A stretch of DNA of 12,301 nucleotides, taken from the NCBI GenBank assembly GCA_937889205.1, contig CALARN010000034.1, forward strand, positions 1 through 12,301. Direction: 5' to 3'. The position numbers and the translations under genes are program-made. This DNA is from an uncultured bacterium (GTDB lineage: Bacteria > Patescibacteriota > Dojkabacteria > B142 > OLB20). Numbering within the stretch: the stretch's first letter is position 1; every line of letters starts with the position of its first letter. The notes beneath the pieces were generated by a model. It was not told the origin of the DNA and did no database searches. It was given only the letters and a program-made list of their open reading frames with translations. Below are positions 1-5,909 of the stretch, piece after piece.

Positions 1-32
1 CACTCTTTCCCTACACGACGCTCTTCCGATCT
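1..32 (+). other. Illumina sequencing adapter left at contig end
   Basis: These bases match the 3' 32 of 33 bases of the Illumina TruSeq read-1 adapter, ending in the diagnostic CTCTTCCGATCT. This is not biological sequence. It shows that the window starts at an untrimmed short-read contig end, so anything inferred about the upstream neighbour, and the exact start of the first gene, is unsafe. The match is from memory of the published adapter sequence and has no mismatch. Confidence 0.97.
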
Positions 33-35
33 AGT

Positions 36-707
36 ATGGTATACCCTGATGTAGTTACTGCTAAAACAATCGTAGCAATAATGTGGCGCATGAAGGCAAT
101 AATTATATTTATAGCCATTGCTATGCTATTTATAATCTGCGGCCTAATCTCAGCAGTATTTTTCCCCAATTATGCTCAAATATCTAGTGAGTTTTTATCA
201 GAAACACCTGCCGCACTTGTGGGGTATCTTGAGACCGGGTTTATGAATTCTGCTAGTCCTTACTTGTCACCTCTGGGGCCCGTTGATAATATTTATATCA
301 CCGCATTCTTTAATGATGCTAACTATTATAAGTACTACCATCGTTGGCACAAAGCAATAGACATAGTACCTAGTAATAGCTATTATCAACAAAATCAAGC
401 TTTTAAACTCACATCAGAAGTAATTATTTTTGCTACCTGTTCGGGGAGTGCAAGGTCACTACAAGATGCTGCTGGAGCGAACTATATTTACCTAATTTGT
501 AATGATAAAAGACACGCTGTTTTGATGGTTCACAATGCTAGAAATTTCTTGCCCTTAGGTGATGAGGCACCTGTTATTGCTGGGCAACCTCTAGCAGTAA
601 TGGGTAATACTGGTAATTCATATGGGGCACATATACATTATGCAATAAAAGATTTAATTACTGGAGAGCTTATTAATCCGTTACCAAGCCTACAAATCGG
701 CAATTAG
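36..707 (+). CDS. Membrane-anchored M23 family (LytM-type) metallopeptidase
   Basis: Predicted zinc endopeptidase acting on peptidoglycan cross-bridges or stems outside the membrane. All M23 active-site elements are visible, numbered from the first ATG: HxxxD at H105/D109 and HxH at H199-I-H201, giving zinc ligands H105, D109 and H201. H166 (in MVHN) and H199 are the catalytic histidines. The GNTGNSYGAHIHYAI stretch is the family signature. A hydrophobic segment at about 20-43 is a signal anchor. The start is uncertain: the ATG at 36 lies four bases after adapter sequence, and ATGs at 81 (MWRMK) or 90 (MKAII) sit directly before the anchor and look more natural; the gene could also have begun further upstream. 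No Shine-Dalgarno precedes any of them. It converges with the S51 peptidase gene and its TAG overlaps that gene's stop. The family call is firm; the substrate is inferred. Confidence 0.88.
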   Translation: MVYPDVVTAKTIVAIMWRMKAIIIFIAIAMLFIICGLISAVFFPNYAQISSEFLSETPAALVGYLETGFMNSASPYLSPLGPVDNIYITAFFNDANYYKYYHRWHKAIDIVPSNSYYQQNQAFKLTSEVIIFATCSGSARSLQDAAGANYIYLICNDKRHAVLMVHNARNFLPLGDEAPVIAGQPLAVMGNTGNSYGAHIHYAIKDLITGELINPLPSLQIGN

Positions 708-1315
708 CTCTTGCTAATCAGTTTGTATTGCCCGTCCTCACAAACTAATGCTTGACCATCTTTAAGAAGATATAGTTTATGTGTTAGTTTTTTCGCCTTT
801 GCCTTAACAGTATCTTCAATTGCATCAGTATAATGAGCTTTAAAAATGAACGGAACGAATCCAAAAGCTGTGTTATCTGTGATACCAAACTTATCACGGC
901 CGGGTTTCCAAGCTGCTGTATCGATAGTTTCTCCAACAATATACGTACCGGCACTGGTCCCGATATATACTCCATTATTATCTAAGAAATCTTTAAGAGC
1001 GGACTTTAGACCGGTCTCTCTGGCTATCTTAAGTAGATAAAAGGCATTTCCACCTTCTATATGAACTATGTCGAAATGTGAGAACTTTTCTTTTAAATCC
1101 TCTGTTGATTTATCTGTAATATCGTACTCCTCATACTTCAGTGCCAAAGCATTCATGCGGTTTTTATGGGCTTTTACAAAACTATCATCTGACGCTACTT
1201 TTGATGCTGTGGTTATGTATAATATTGAGCAGTCAATTAGGGGTTTTGGTAGATATAAATCGATATATTGTGGATGTATTATTTCACCATTTGAGCATAA
1301 AATCAGTTTCGACAT
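704..1315 (-). CDS. Peptidase S51 / dipeptidase E-like protein
   Basis: A 203-residue cytoplasmic protein of the S51 family, which has the class I glutamine-amidotransferase-like fold. Dipeptidase E members cleave Asp-X dipeptides; cyanophycinase is a relative. Visible signatures are EGGNAFYLL (87-95), the nucleophile elbow GTSAG with Ser121, and FKAHY with His161 as the probable catalytic histidine. Length matches short bacterial S51 proteins (about 200-240). There is no signal peptide. I start at the ATG at 1315; a TTG at 1318 directly precedes it and would add one residue. A promoter with a perfect -10 lies 30 bases upstream, so it is probably transcribed on its own or together with the tRNA before it. 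Its TAA overlaps the stop of the converging M23 gene. The true substrate cannot be read from sequence. Confidence 0.88.
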   Translation of the reverse strand: MSKLILCSNGEIIHPQYIDLYLPKPLIDCSILYITTASKVASDDSFVKAHKNRMNALALKYEEYDITDKSTEDLKEKFSHFDIVHIEGGNAFYLLKIARETGLKSALKDFLDNNGVYIGTSAGTYIVGETIDTAAWKPGRDKFGITDNTAFGFVPFIFKAHYTDAIEDTVKAKAKKLTHKLYLLKDGQALVCEDGQYKLISKS

Positions 1316-1344
1316 CAATACTCGTTAATAATTTAGTATTCTCA

Positions 1345-1373
1345 ATTATATTAATTTATCGCTTAATAAACAA
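1345..1373 (-). promoter_or_regulatory. Promoter for the S51 peptidase gene
   Basis: On the minus strand TTGTTT (1373-1368) is followed by a 17-base spacer and a perfect TATAAT (1350-1345). Transcription would start near 1338, giving a leader of about 23 bases before the ATG at 1315. The -10 is perfect and the spacing ideal; the -35 matches only its TTG core. The region is AT-rich, so this remains a prediction. Confidence 0.55.
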
Positions 1374-1413
1374 TTGCTTTTTGAAAAGAAGGTACTGAGG
1401 GTGGATTAATAAA

Positions 1414-1487
1414 TCGGAGCGACAGGAGTTGAACCTGCGACCTCGCGGTCCCAAACCGCGCGTTCTAGCCAACTGAACTACGCTCCG
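1414..1487 (-). tRNA. tRNA-Pro (anticodon TGG)
   Basis: The minus strand folds into a complete 74-base cloverleaf: a 7-bp acceptor stem (CGGAGCG with CGCTCCG), D stem GTTC/GAAC, a 5-bp anticodon stem CGCGG/CCGCG around loop TTTGGGA, variable loop AGGTC, and a T arm with TTCAACT. The anticodon is TGG, reading proline CCN codons, with G37 as usual for tRNA-Pro. The discriminator base is A at 1414. CCA is not encoded, so it must be added after transcription. It sits between the Pro-rich surface-protein operon and the S51 gene, all on the minus strand. Confidence 0.97.
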
Positions 1488-1491
1488 ATAA

Positions 1492-1523
1492 AAAATGTGT
1501 CGCTTGCTACGACGACACATTTT
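1492..1523 (-). terminator. Intrinsic terminator of the surface-protein operon
   Basis: A perfect 11-bp stem (AAAATGTGTCG at 1492-1502 with CGACACATTTT at 1513-1523) closes a 10-base loop. Read on the minus strand it is followed by a T run, as expected for a rho-independent terminator 23 bases after the P1 stop codon. Because the upstream arm is A-rich, it could also stop transcription arriving from the other side. It ends only 4 bases before the tRNA 5' end. Confidence 0.8.
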
Positions 1524-1546
1524 AACATATTTTCAAGAATTTAGAA

Positions 1547-2761
1547 CTAATCTTCTTGAGATTCTTCTAATATTCTCTCTTCAAATGAGCTTCTCTTGTC
1601 TTTTCTACCAAATTTCTTATCAAGGTTCTTAATAGTTTTAACAGTTAAGATACTTAGTTTTAAAATACCGCTAACAATTGATAATACTAATATCGAGATA
1701 CGATCATAAATGCTTAAAAAGAAGTTGGCTATTAGTTTTAACAAAGCAGAGAATCTATAGCCAATCTTCATAAAGAATGAGTCGATGTCGCTTTGTATAT
1801 CAACTAGGTTATACCAGATTGAATCTAAGCCTCTATTTAATTTTTCTCCTGTTCCACTAATGCCACCCCATACTTGATCTCCTCCTCTGTTCCATAATAA
1901 GTTACCAATATTTACATAAAAACCTGATTTGTATAATGCTAAACCTAATACTAACAATACAAATCCAATTAATACTCTATCTACTTCATCACTCACTAAT
2001 GCTGTTGCGGGAATAGTAGTTGTTGGGGGCACAGTTGTCGTTACCGGTGGTCGAGTAGTAACAGGTGGTTGTGTAGTTATCGGTGGTTTCGTAGTAACCG
2101 GTGGCTGAGTAGTCACCGGTGGCCGTGTAGTTACAGGTGGCCGTGTAGTAACCGGTGGCTGAGTAGTAACCGGTGGCTGAGTAGTCACAGGTGGTTGTGT
2201 AGTAACCGGTGGCTGAGTAGTCACAGGTGGTTGTGTAGTTATCGGTGGCTGTGTAGTTACAGGTGGCTTGGTGGTAACTGGTGGTGGCGCAGTAGTAGTT
2301 GGCGGTGGAGGAGTGGTTACCATCTTTTTTTCATAACATTGCACACAGAAGTATGGATTATTACATGCCTCACAAAGCGTAGTATAATACTCTTGGTATT
2401 GATTCTTAGCACCGGTAAATCTTCCACAAGGAATTGTATAGTAGCCGGGCTTTGGGTTTGGCCAGCCATCACAACTACATCTACAACTATCTTTAGGCAG
2501 TTTACAAGAGGCATTATTCAAACCACCACATGACATAGTGTAATTTGGTGGGCATGTTTTTTCAGAATAACCATCAAAATTGCACCATTCTCCACCACAA
2601 AAAGTGCTATAACTATCACAACGACAGGTTACACCTGATACTCCTGTTTCGGGCAGTTCTTCGGGGACTTGAGATATTTGTAATCCAATATAAACAGCAG
2701 CACTACCAGCAATTAGCGTAAAAACGACTAATGCAATAGTCAGCAAAGATTTCTTCTTCAT
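1547..2761 (-). CDS. P1: Cys-rich surface protein with 14-unit PPVTTx stalk
   Basis: Unrecognised family, 404 residues. In order: N-terminal membrane segment (6-28); exact LPETG at 36-40; ectodomain with 15 cysteines (46-142), ending in CxxC-x5-CxxC (130-142); PPPPTTTA linker; 14 hexapeptides PPVTTx (160-243); IPATALVSD (250-258); membrane segment (263-277); GNLLW (286-290); and an unusually long tail to 404. The tail has further hydrophobic or amphipathic stretches (336-377), a Lys/Arg-rich piece and FEERI near the end. Both ends are probably cytoplasmic, with the Cys-rich domain displayed outside. The ectodomain is identical to part of P3, while the N-terminal segment resembles P2, so the gene is a mosaic. 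It is last in the operon, 68 bases after P2, with a possible promoter of its own in that gap and a terminator behind it. The ATG at 2761 is the natural start; no Shine-Dalgarno. That it is a real gene is near certain; its function is unknown. Confidence 0.9.
   Translation of the reverse strand: MKKKSLLTIALVVFTLIAGSAAVYIGLQISQVPEELPETGVSGVTCRCDSYSTFCGGEWCNFDGYSEKTCPPNYTMSCGGLNNASCKLPKDSCRCSCDGWPNPKPGYYTIPCGRFTGAKNQYQEYYTTLCEACNNPYFCVQCYEKKMVTTPPPPTTTAPPPVTTKPPVTTQPPITTQPPVTTQPPVTTQPPVTTQPPVTTQPPVTTRPPVTTRPPVTTQPPVTTKPPITTQPPVTTRPPVTTTVPPTTTIPATALVSDEVDRVLIGFVLLVLGLALYKSGFYVNIGNLLWNRGGDQVWGGISGTGEKLNRGLDSIWYNLVDIQSDIDSFFMKIGYRFSALLKLIANFFLSIYDRISILVLSIVSGILKLSILTVKTIKNLDKKFGRKDKRSSFEERILEESQED
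2040..2284 (-). repeat. Tandem array of fourteen 18-bp units coding PPVTTx
   Basis: Fourteen in-register copies of an 18-base unit, each with core ggtgg on the plus strand, encode PPVTT or PPITT followed by Q, K, R or T. Units differ mostly at third codon positions (accgg, acagg, actgg, atcgg) and in the sixth residue, so the array is not freshly amplified as a whole, though some neighbours are identical. Each unit keeps the reading frame, so copy-number change would alter stalk length only. P2 and P3 have only a few such units. Confidence 0.93.
2256..2549 (-). repeat. 294-bp perfect direct repeat, copy A (in P1)
   Basis: Base-for-base identical to 4330-4623 (offset 2074). It covers most of the Cys-rich ectodomain, from NYTMSCGG through the PPPPTTT linker to the first stalk units. 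Identity stops sharply: base 2255 differs, as does 2550, and about a dozen mismatches occur in the next 91 bases. Silent sites are identical too, which points to recent gene conversion or recent duplication. Confidence 0.95.
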
Positions 2762-2790
2762 TAATACCAGTATAAATATACAATTTATTA

Positions 2791-2819
2791 AGTATAGTAA
2801 AACAAATTGTTGTTATGAA
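2791..2819 (-). promoter_or_regulatory. Possible internal promoter before P1
   Basis: In the 68-base gap between P2 and P1 the minus strand has TTCATA (2819-2814), a 17-base spacer and TATACT (2796-2791), each box matching consensus well (4/6 and 5/6). Transcription would start near 2784, about 23 bases before the P1 ATG. This is the only sizeable gap inside the operon, which makes a separate or extra promoter for P1 plausible. AT-rich DNA yields such matches by chance. Confidence 0.35.
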
Positions 2820-2829
2820 TGCAAATATC

Positions 2830-4029
2830 TTAGAATTTATCTTCAAATTCTTTTTGTTTATCAGATTTTGACTTGAAGGGGTTATGCTTCCAAAGAAAAC
2901 TTCCGAGCAAAATGTGGTAATTGAAACTAAATATCATTGAGCCAATTATTAATAAACTGACGCCAATGATAATTCTATCTACTACATCGCTGATTAAAGC
3001 TGTTTCAGGTATTTGTGTAGTAGGCGGAATCATTGTAGTTATTGGAGGTTCCGTAGTAGGTGGAACGGTTGTAGTTGGCGGTATAATAGTCGTAACCGGT
3101 GGTCTAGTAGTCACGGGTGGCTTTGTGGTAACAGGTGGCTGTGTAGTAACTGGAACATCATTGCATTCACAAGGGCCTGATTGAGCTTGACCTGGACAAT
3201 AATTATTAGGAACAATTTGGCATTGCCCCTTCTTTCCATTAACTGGATTAACTAAACCTTCTTTACATTCATATTTACTATTTGTAGTACTCCAACCTTC
3301 GCATAGAGCGTCAGCTGCCGTTCCAGATAATCCATTTTCTGCACAACCCCAGTCTTCGCAAGCAATTTTTATGGGAGGTGTTGTAGGAGGAGGAGCTTCT
3401 TGACACTCGGGAACATTCGCCATTAAACCAGATAAGTAGCACTTTTCACCTGCCACATTTGATGCATCTATTTGTTGTCCTCCACAAAATGTTTTCGATC
3501 TATCCCCTCTTACTCTATCTAAACAAATAGTTTGAGGAGGACTAGACATATTTTGAAAGAGATTAATTACGCATGAATCCCCCGCAGTTGCACTAGTACA
3601 ATCTGTTCCGGAAGGACCACCTGCAGTACATTTACATTGAGCAGTGTTTGGTGAATAATTTCCTTTCTGATAAACTGATCCATTGGCCATGTAATGAACA
3701 GCGGCACATGAAGACATTGCCGGACAGTTGCATCCATTTGAAATTTCTCCCCAGGTAGATACATTACACCAGTGTTTTGAAATAAAACCTATGCGGCTTG
3801 GTGCTTGTATAGTTACACAGTATGTTCCTAATGAATCGTCTTTGTAATAAGATAAATAGCCACCAGGACAATGGAAGTTTGCTTCTAATCCATCAATTTT
3901 TTCGAGAAAGCCTGTTTCTGGAAGTTCTGTTGGTATTTGAGATATTTGCAATCCAACATACACAGCCGCACCACCTATTAGTAATACTAACAGAATTAAA
4001 ATTAAAGTTAATAAATTTTTCTTTTTCAT
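2830..4029 (-). CDS. P2: large Cys-rich surface protein with Thr/Pro stalk
   Basis: Unrecognised, 399 residues. N-terminal membrane segment (6-28) followed by LPETG at exactly 36-40; ectodomain (54-289) with about 22 cysteines and no sequence match to P1 or P3; an internal PPPTTPP hinge near 213-219; stalk PVTTQPPVTTKPPVTTR and variants (292-339); IPETALISD (340-348); membrane segment (353-367); GSFLW (376-380); short charged tail ending FEDKF. Membrane topology and end motifs match its operon neighbours, while the displayed domain differs, as if different heads were mounted on a common frame. Start chosen at the ATG at 4029; a TTG directly before it would add one residue. It begins 8 bases after the P3 stop, so translation is probably coupled. 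Function unknown; extracellular binding or a structural role is only inferred from domain style. Confidence 0.88.
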   Translation of the reverse strand: MKKKNLLTLILILLVLLIGGAAVYVGLQISQIPTELPETGFLEKIDGLEANFHCPGGYLSYYKDDSLGTYCVTIQAPSRIGFISKHWCNVSTWGEISNGCNCPAMSSCAAVHYMANGSVYQKGNYSPNTAQCKCTAGGPSGTDCTSATAGDSCVINLFQNMSSPPQTICLDRVRGDRSKTFCGGQQIDASNVAGEKCYLSGLMANVPECQEAPPPTTPPIKIACEDWGCAENGLSGTAADALCEGWSTTNSKYECKEGLVNPVNGKKGQCQIVPNNYCPGQAQSGPCECNDVPVTTQPPVTTKPPVTTRPPVTTIIPPTTTVPPTTEPPITTMIPPTTQIPETALISDVVDRIIIGVSLLIIGSMIFSFNYHILLGSFLWKHNPFKSKSDKQKEFEDKF

Positions 4030-4037
4030 CAAACTTA

Positions 4038-4835
4038 TTAGAATTTGCTTTCGAAGTCTTCTCGTTCTTTAGAAATCATTTTTTTACCTTTCTCATCAAT
4101 TATTCCTTGTGGTTTATCATTTCCAATATTCCAGAACCAGTTGCCAAATTTAACATGATAATTAAAACCGAAAAACATTAAGCCTATTGTAAGTAAACCA
4201 AATCCCATGAGCATCCTATCTACTTCGTCACTAATTAATGCAGTTTCAGGTATAATTGTAGTCACAGGTGGCTGTGTAGTCACGGGTAAAGTAGTAGGAG
4301 GTTTTGTCGTAGTAACTGGAGGTTTAGTTGTTACAGGTGGCTTGGTGGTAACTGGTGGTGGCGCAGTAGTAGTTGGCGGTGGAGGAGTGGTTACCATCTT
4401 TTTTTCATAACATTGCACACAGAAGTATGGATTATTACATGCCTCACAAAGCGTAGTATAATACTCTTGGTATTGATTCTTAGCACCGGTAAATCTTCCA
4501 CAAGGAATTGTATAGTAGCCGGGCTTTGGGTTTGGCCAGCCATCACAACTACATCTACAACTATCTTTAGGCAGTTTACAAGAGGCATTATTCAAACCAC
4601 CACATGACATAGTGTAATTTGGTAGGCAGGTTTTTGAAGAATAGCCATCAAAATTGCACCATTCTCCACCACAAAAAGTGCTATAACTGTTACAACTACA
4701 AGTGACACCTGCCACTCCCGTTTCAGGTAGTTCTTCAACTTCTTTAGGCATGTTTAACCCTATATATATGCCGGCAGCACCCATTACTACTACTACTACT
4801 AAAAGAGCTATTGTTAAAAAGTGTTTTTTATTCAT
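4038..4835 (-). CDS. P3: Cys-rich surface protein, short-stalk paralogue of P1
   Basis: Unrecognised, 265 residues. N-terminal membrane segment (6-27), LPETG at 36-40, 15-cysteine ectodomain (46-142) almost identical to P1, then a short stalk (about 150-192) with only three or four PPVTT-like units; IPETALISD (195-203); membrane segment (208-222); GNWFW (231-235); short charged tail ending FESKF. It is in effect the P1 head on a shorter stalk with a simple tail. Its ATG overlaps the end of P4 by 8 bases (ATGAATAA), a strong sign of translational coupling, and P2 follows after 8 bases. N-terminal positive charge (NKK) before the first membrane segment suggests that the N terminus is inside. 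Function unknown. Confidence 0.9.
   Translation of the reverse strand: MNKKHFLTIALLVVVVVMGAAGIYIGLNMPKEVEELPETGVAGVTCSCNSYSTFCGGEWCNFDGYSSKTCLPNYTMSCGGLNNASCKLPKDSCRCSCDGWPNPKPGYYTIPCGRFTGAKNQYQEYYTTLCEACNNPYFCVQCYEKKMVTTPPPPTTTAPPPVTTKPPVTTKPPVTTTKPPTTLPVTTQPPVTTIIPETALISDEVDRMLMGFGLLTIGLMFFGFNYHVKFGNWFWNIGNDKPQGIIDEKGKKMISKEREDFESKF
4330..4623 (-). repeat. 294-bp perfect direct repeat, copy B (in P3)
   Basis: Partner of the copy at 2256-2549, identical over its whole length and in the same orientation and reading frame. The two copies are separated by 1780 bases that contain all of P2. Recombination between them would delete P2 and fuse P3 to P1 in frame. The identity is also long enough to confuse a short-read assembler. 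Confidence 0.95.
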
Positions 4836-5904
4836 CTTTATCAGATTTAACTAATTTTTGCTCGAATTTTTCTGTATCGCTTAGTTTGTTGTTATTACGC
4901 CATGTTTTTATTCTCTTCGTCATTCCTTCTGAGAATAGTGAAATTGTAAGTTTTAGTGTTGTTACTTTATCACTCATTATTTCTGTGAAAGATTTTGCCT
5001 CTGAGTAAGATTTCTCTAATCCGTGGCTCCAGAAATAATTACCAATTTTTTGATTCCATTGAAGTTTAAAGAACATGATACCAATTACTAACAAGACTAA
5101 GCCTCCAAATATCATGGCTATTTGATCACTTTCTAGATCAGTACAGGGTAAGAATTCAATAATATATGTAGTGGCTTGCTCATACTTAGCCATTTCACTA
5201 TTTGTGATAGTTACAGTATTGGAAAAAGTCTTACCATTTGCTTCTTCAGGCAAATTTACTTTATAAACAAGTTTTATGGTTGCTCCTGCTGGTACGGTTA
5301 TTTTTTGCCACTCAATTTTGCCTGCATTAATTAAACCATTATTAGAAATTGAATCGGTAAGTACTAAATCAGTAGAAAAGGAAGTAATCAAATTATCTAA
5401 AATATTTAATTGCTCTGGAGCGTCAGTTTCATTTGTAATGGCTAATTCAATTTGAACAACCCGATTAGCTGATTGAGATGAACATTGATATATAGCTCTT
5501 TTTACTACATCAAGATTAATTTCTGCCGCTGAGGTAGGAGTAGGAGTGACAACAACCGTTGTTGTTGGAGTGGTCTCGTCACTAGTACAGTAATTACTAC
5601 CACAACCAGTATTTATTAATGGAATTCCTTGTTCGTCTAAACATGCATTTGCAACGCAGCGTTTAAAACCACCGACAACTAAGCAAGTATTGCCCTCTTC
5701 GCATGCATTATTTGTACAACTTTTACCACAAGATGCAGCTTCTGCCGGTGTTGCGGTAATACTTGGGGCTACTGTAATGGTTGGTATATTATCATCAATG
5801 TCTTGAGGGGTACTAGTCAAACTAGCGATTAAGAAAATCGCTATTATTCCAATAATTACAGTAGTTATCAATAAAATAACTACTAATATCTTTTTAGAAT
5901 TCAT
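4828..5904 (-). CDS. P4: surface protein with Cys-rich module and beta-type domain
   Basis: Unrecognised as a whole, 358 residues. N-terminal membrane segment (6-27); Thr/Pro linker (31-57); eight-cysteine module (59-106) of the pattern C-x3-C-x4-C-x5-C; Thr-rich linker (111-125); domain at about 128-250 with features of DUF11-like beta-sandwich repeats (ITNETDAPEQLN, VPAGATIKLVYKV, FSNTVTITN), flanked by C141 and C254; LPCTDLESD (252-260); membrane segment (261-279); IGNYFW (287-292); long charged tail with FEQKL near the end. It lacks the N-terminal LPETG of P1-P3 but shares their whole C-terminal block with the same spacing. It starts 5 bases after the membrane-protein stop and overlaps P3 by 8 bases. 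No Shine-Dalgarno. The DUF11-like call is a moderate inference; function unknown. Confidence 0.88.
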   Translation of the reverse strand: MNSKKILVVILLITTVIIGIIAIFLIASLTSTPQDIDDNIPTITVAPSITATPAEAASCGKSCTNNACEEGNTCLVVGGFKRCVANACLDEQGIPLINTGCGSNYCTSDETTPTTTVVVTPTPTSAAEINLDVVKRAIYQCSSQSANRVVQIELAITNETDAPEQLNILDNLITSFSTDLVLTDSISNNGLINAGKIEWQKITVPAGATIKLVYKVNLPEEANGKTFSNTVTITNSEMAKYEQATTYIIEFLPCTDLESDQIAMIFGGLVLLVIGIMFFKLQWNQKIGNYFWSHGLEKSYSEAKSFTEIMSDKVTTLKLTISLFSEGMTKRIKTWRNNNKLSDTEKFEQKLVKSDKDE

Positions 5905-5909
5905 TAATG

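Noticed and set aside
846..1398. Plus-strand frames of 64-86 codons across the S51 gene and its upstream region
   Set aside because: They oppose a well-supported S51 gene and its promoter and show no recognisable features.
2040..2284. CRISPR-like array
   Set aside because: Units are 18 bases, contiguous with no spacers, and in frame inside a coding region.
2069..2533. Plus-strand open frame of 154 codons with Trp/Arg/Ser-rich repeats
   Set aside because: It is the mirror of the PPVTTx repeats of P1 on the other strand; the repetitive composition comes from the array and it has no family features.
2317..4588. Two identical 65-codon minus-strand frames (2317-2514 and 4391-4588)
   Set aside because: They are out-of-frame readings of the 294-bp repeat inside P1 and P3; their identity only reflects the repeat.
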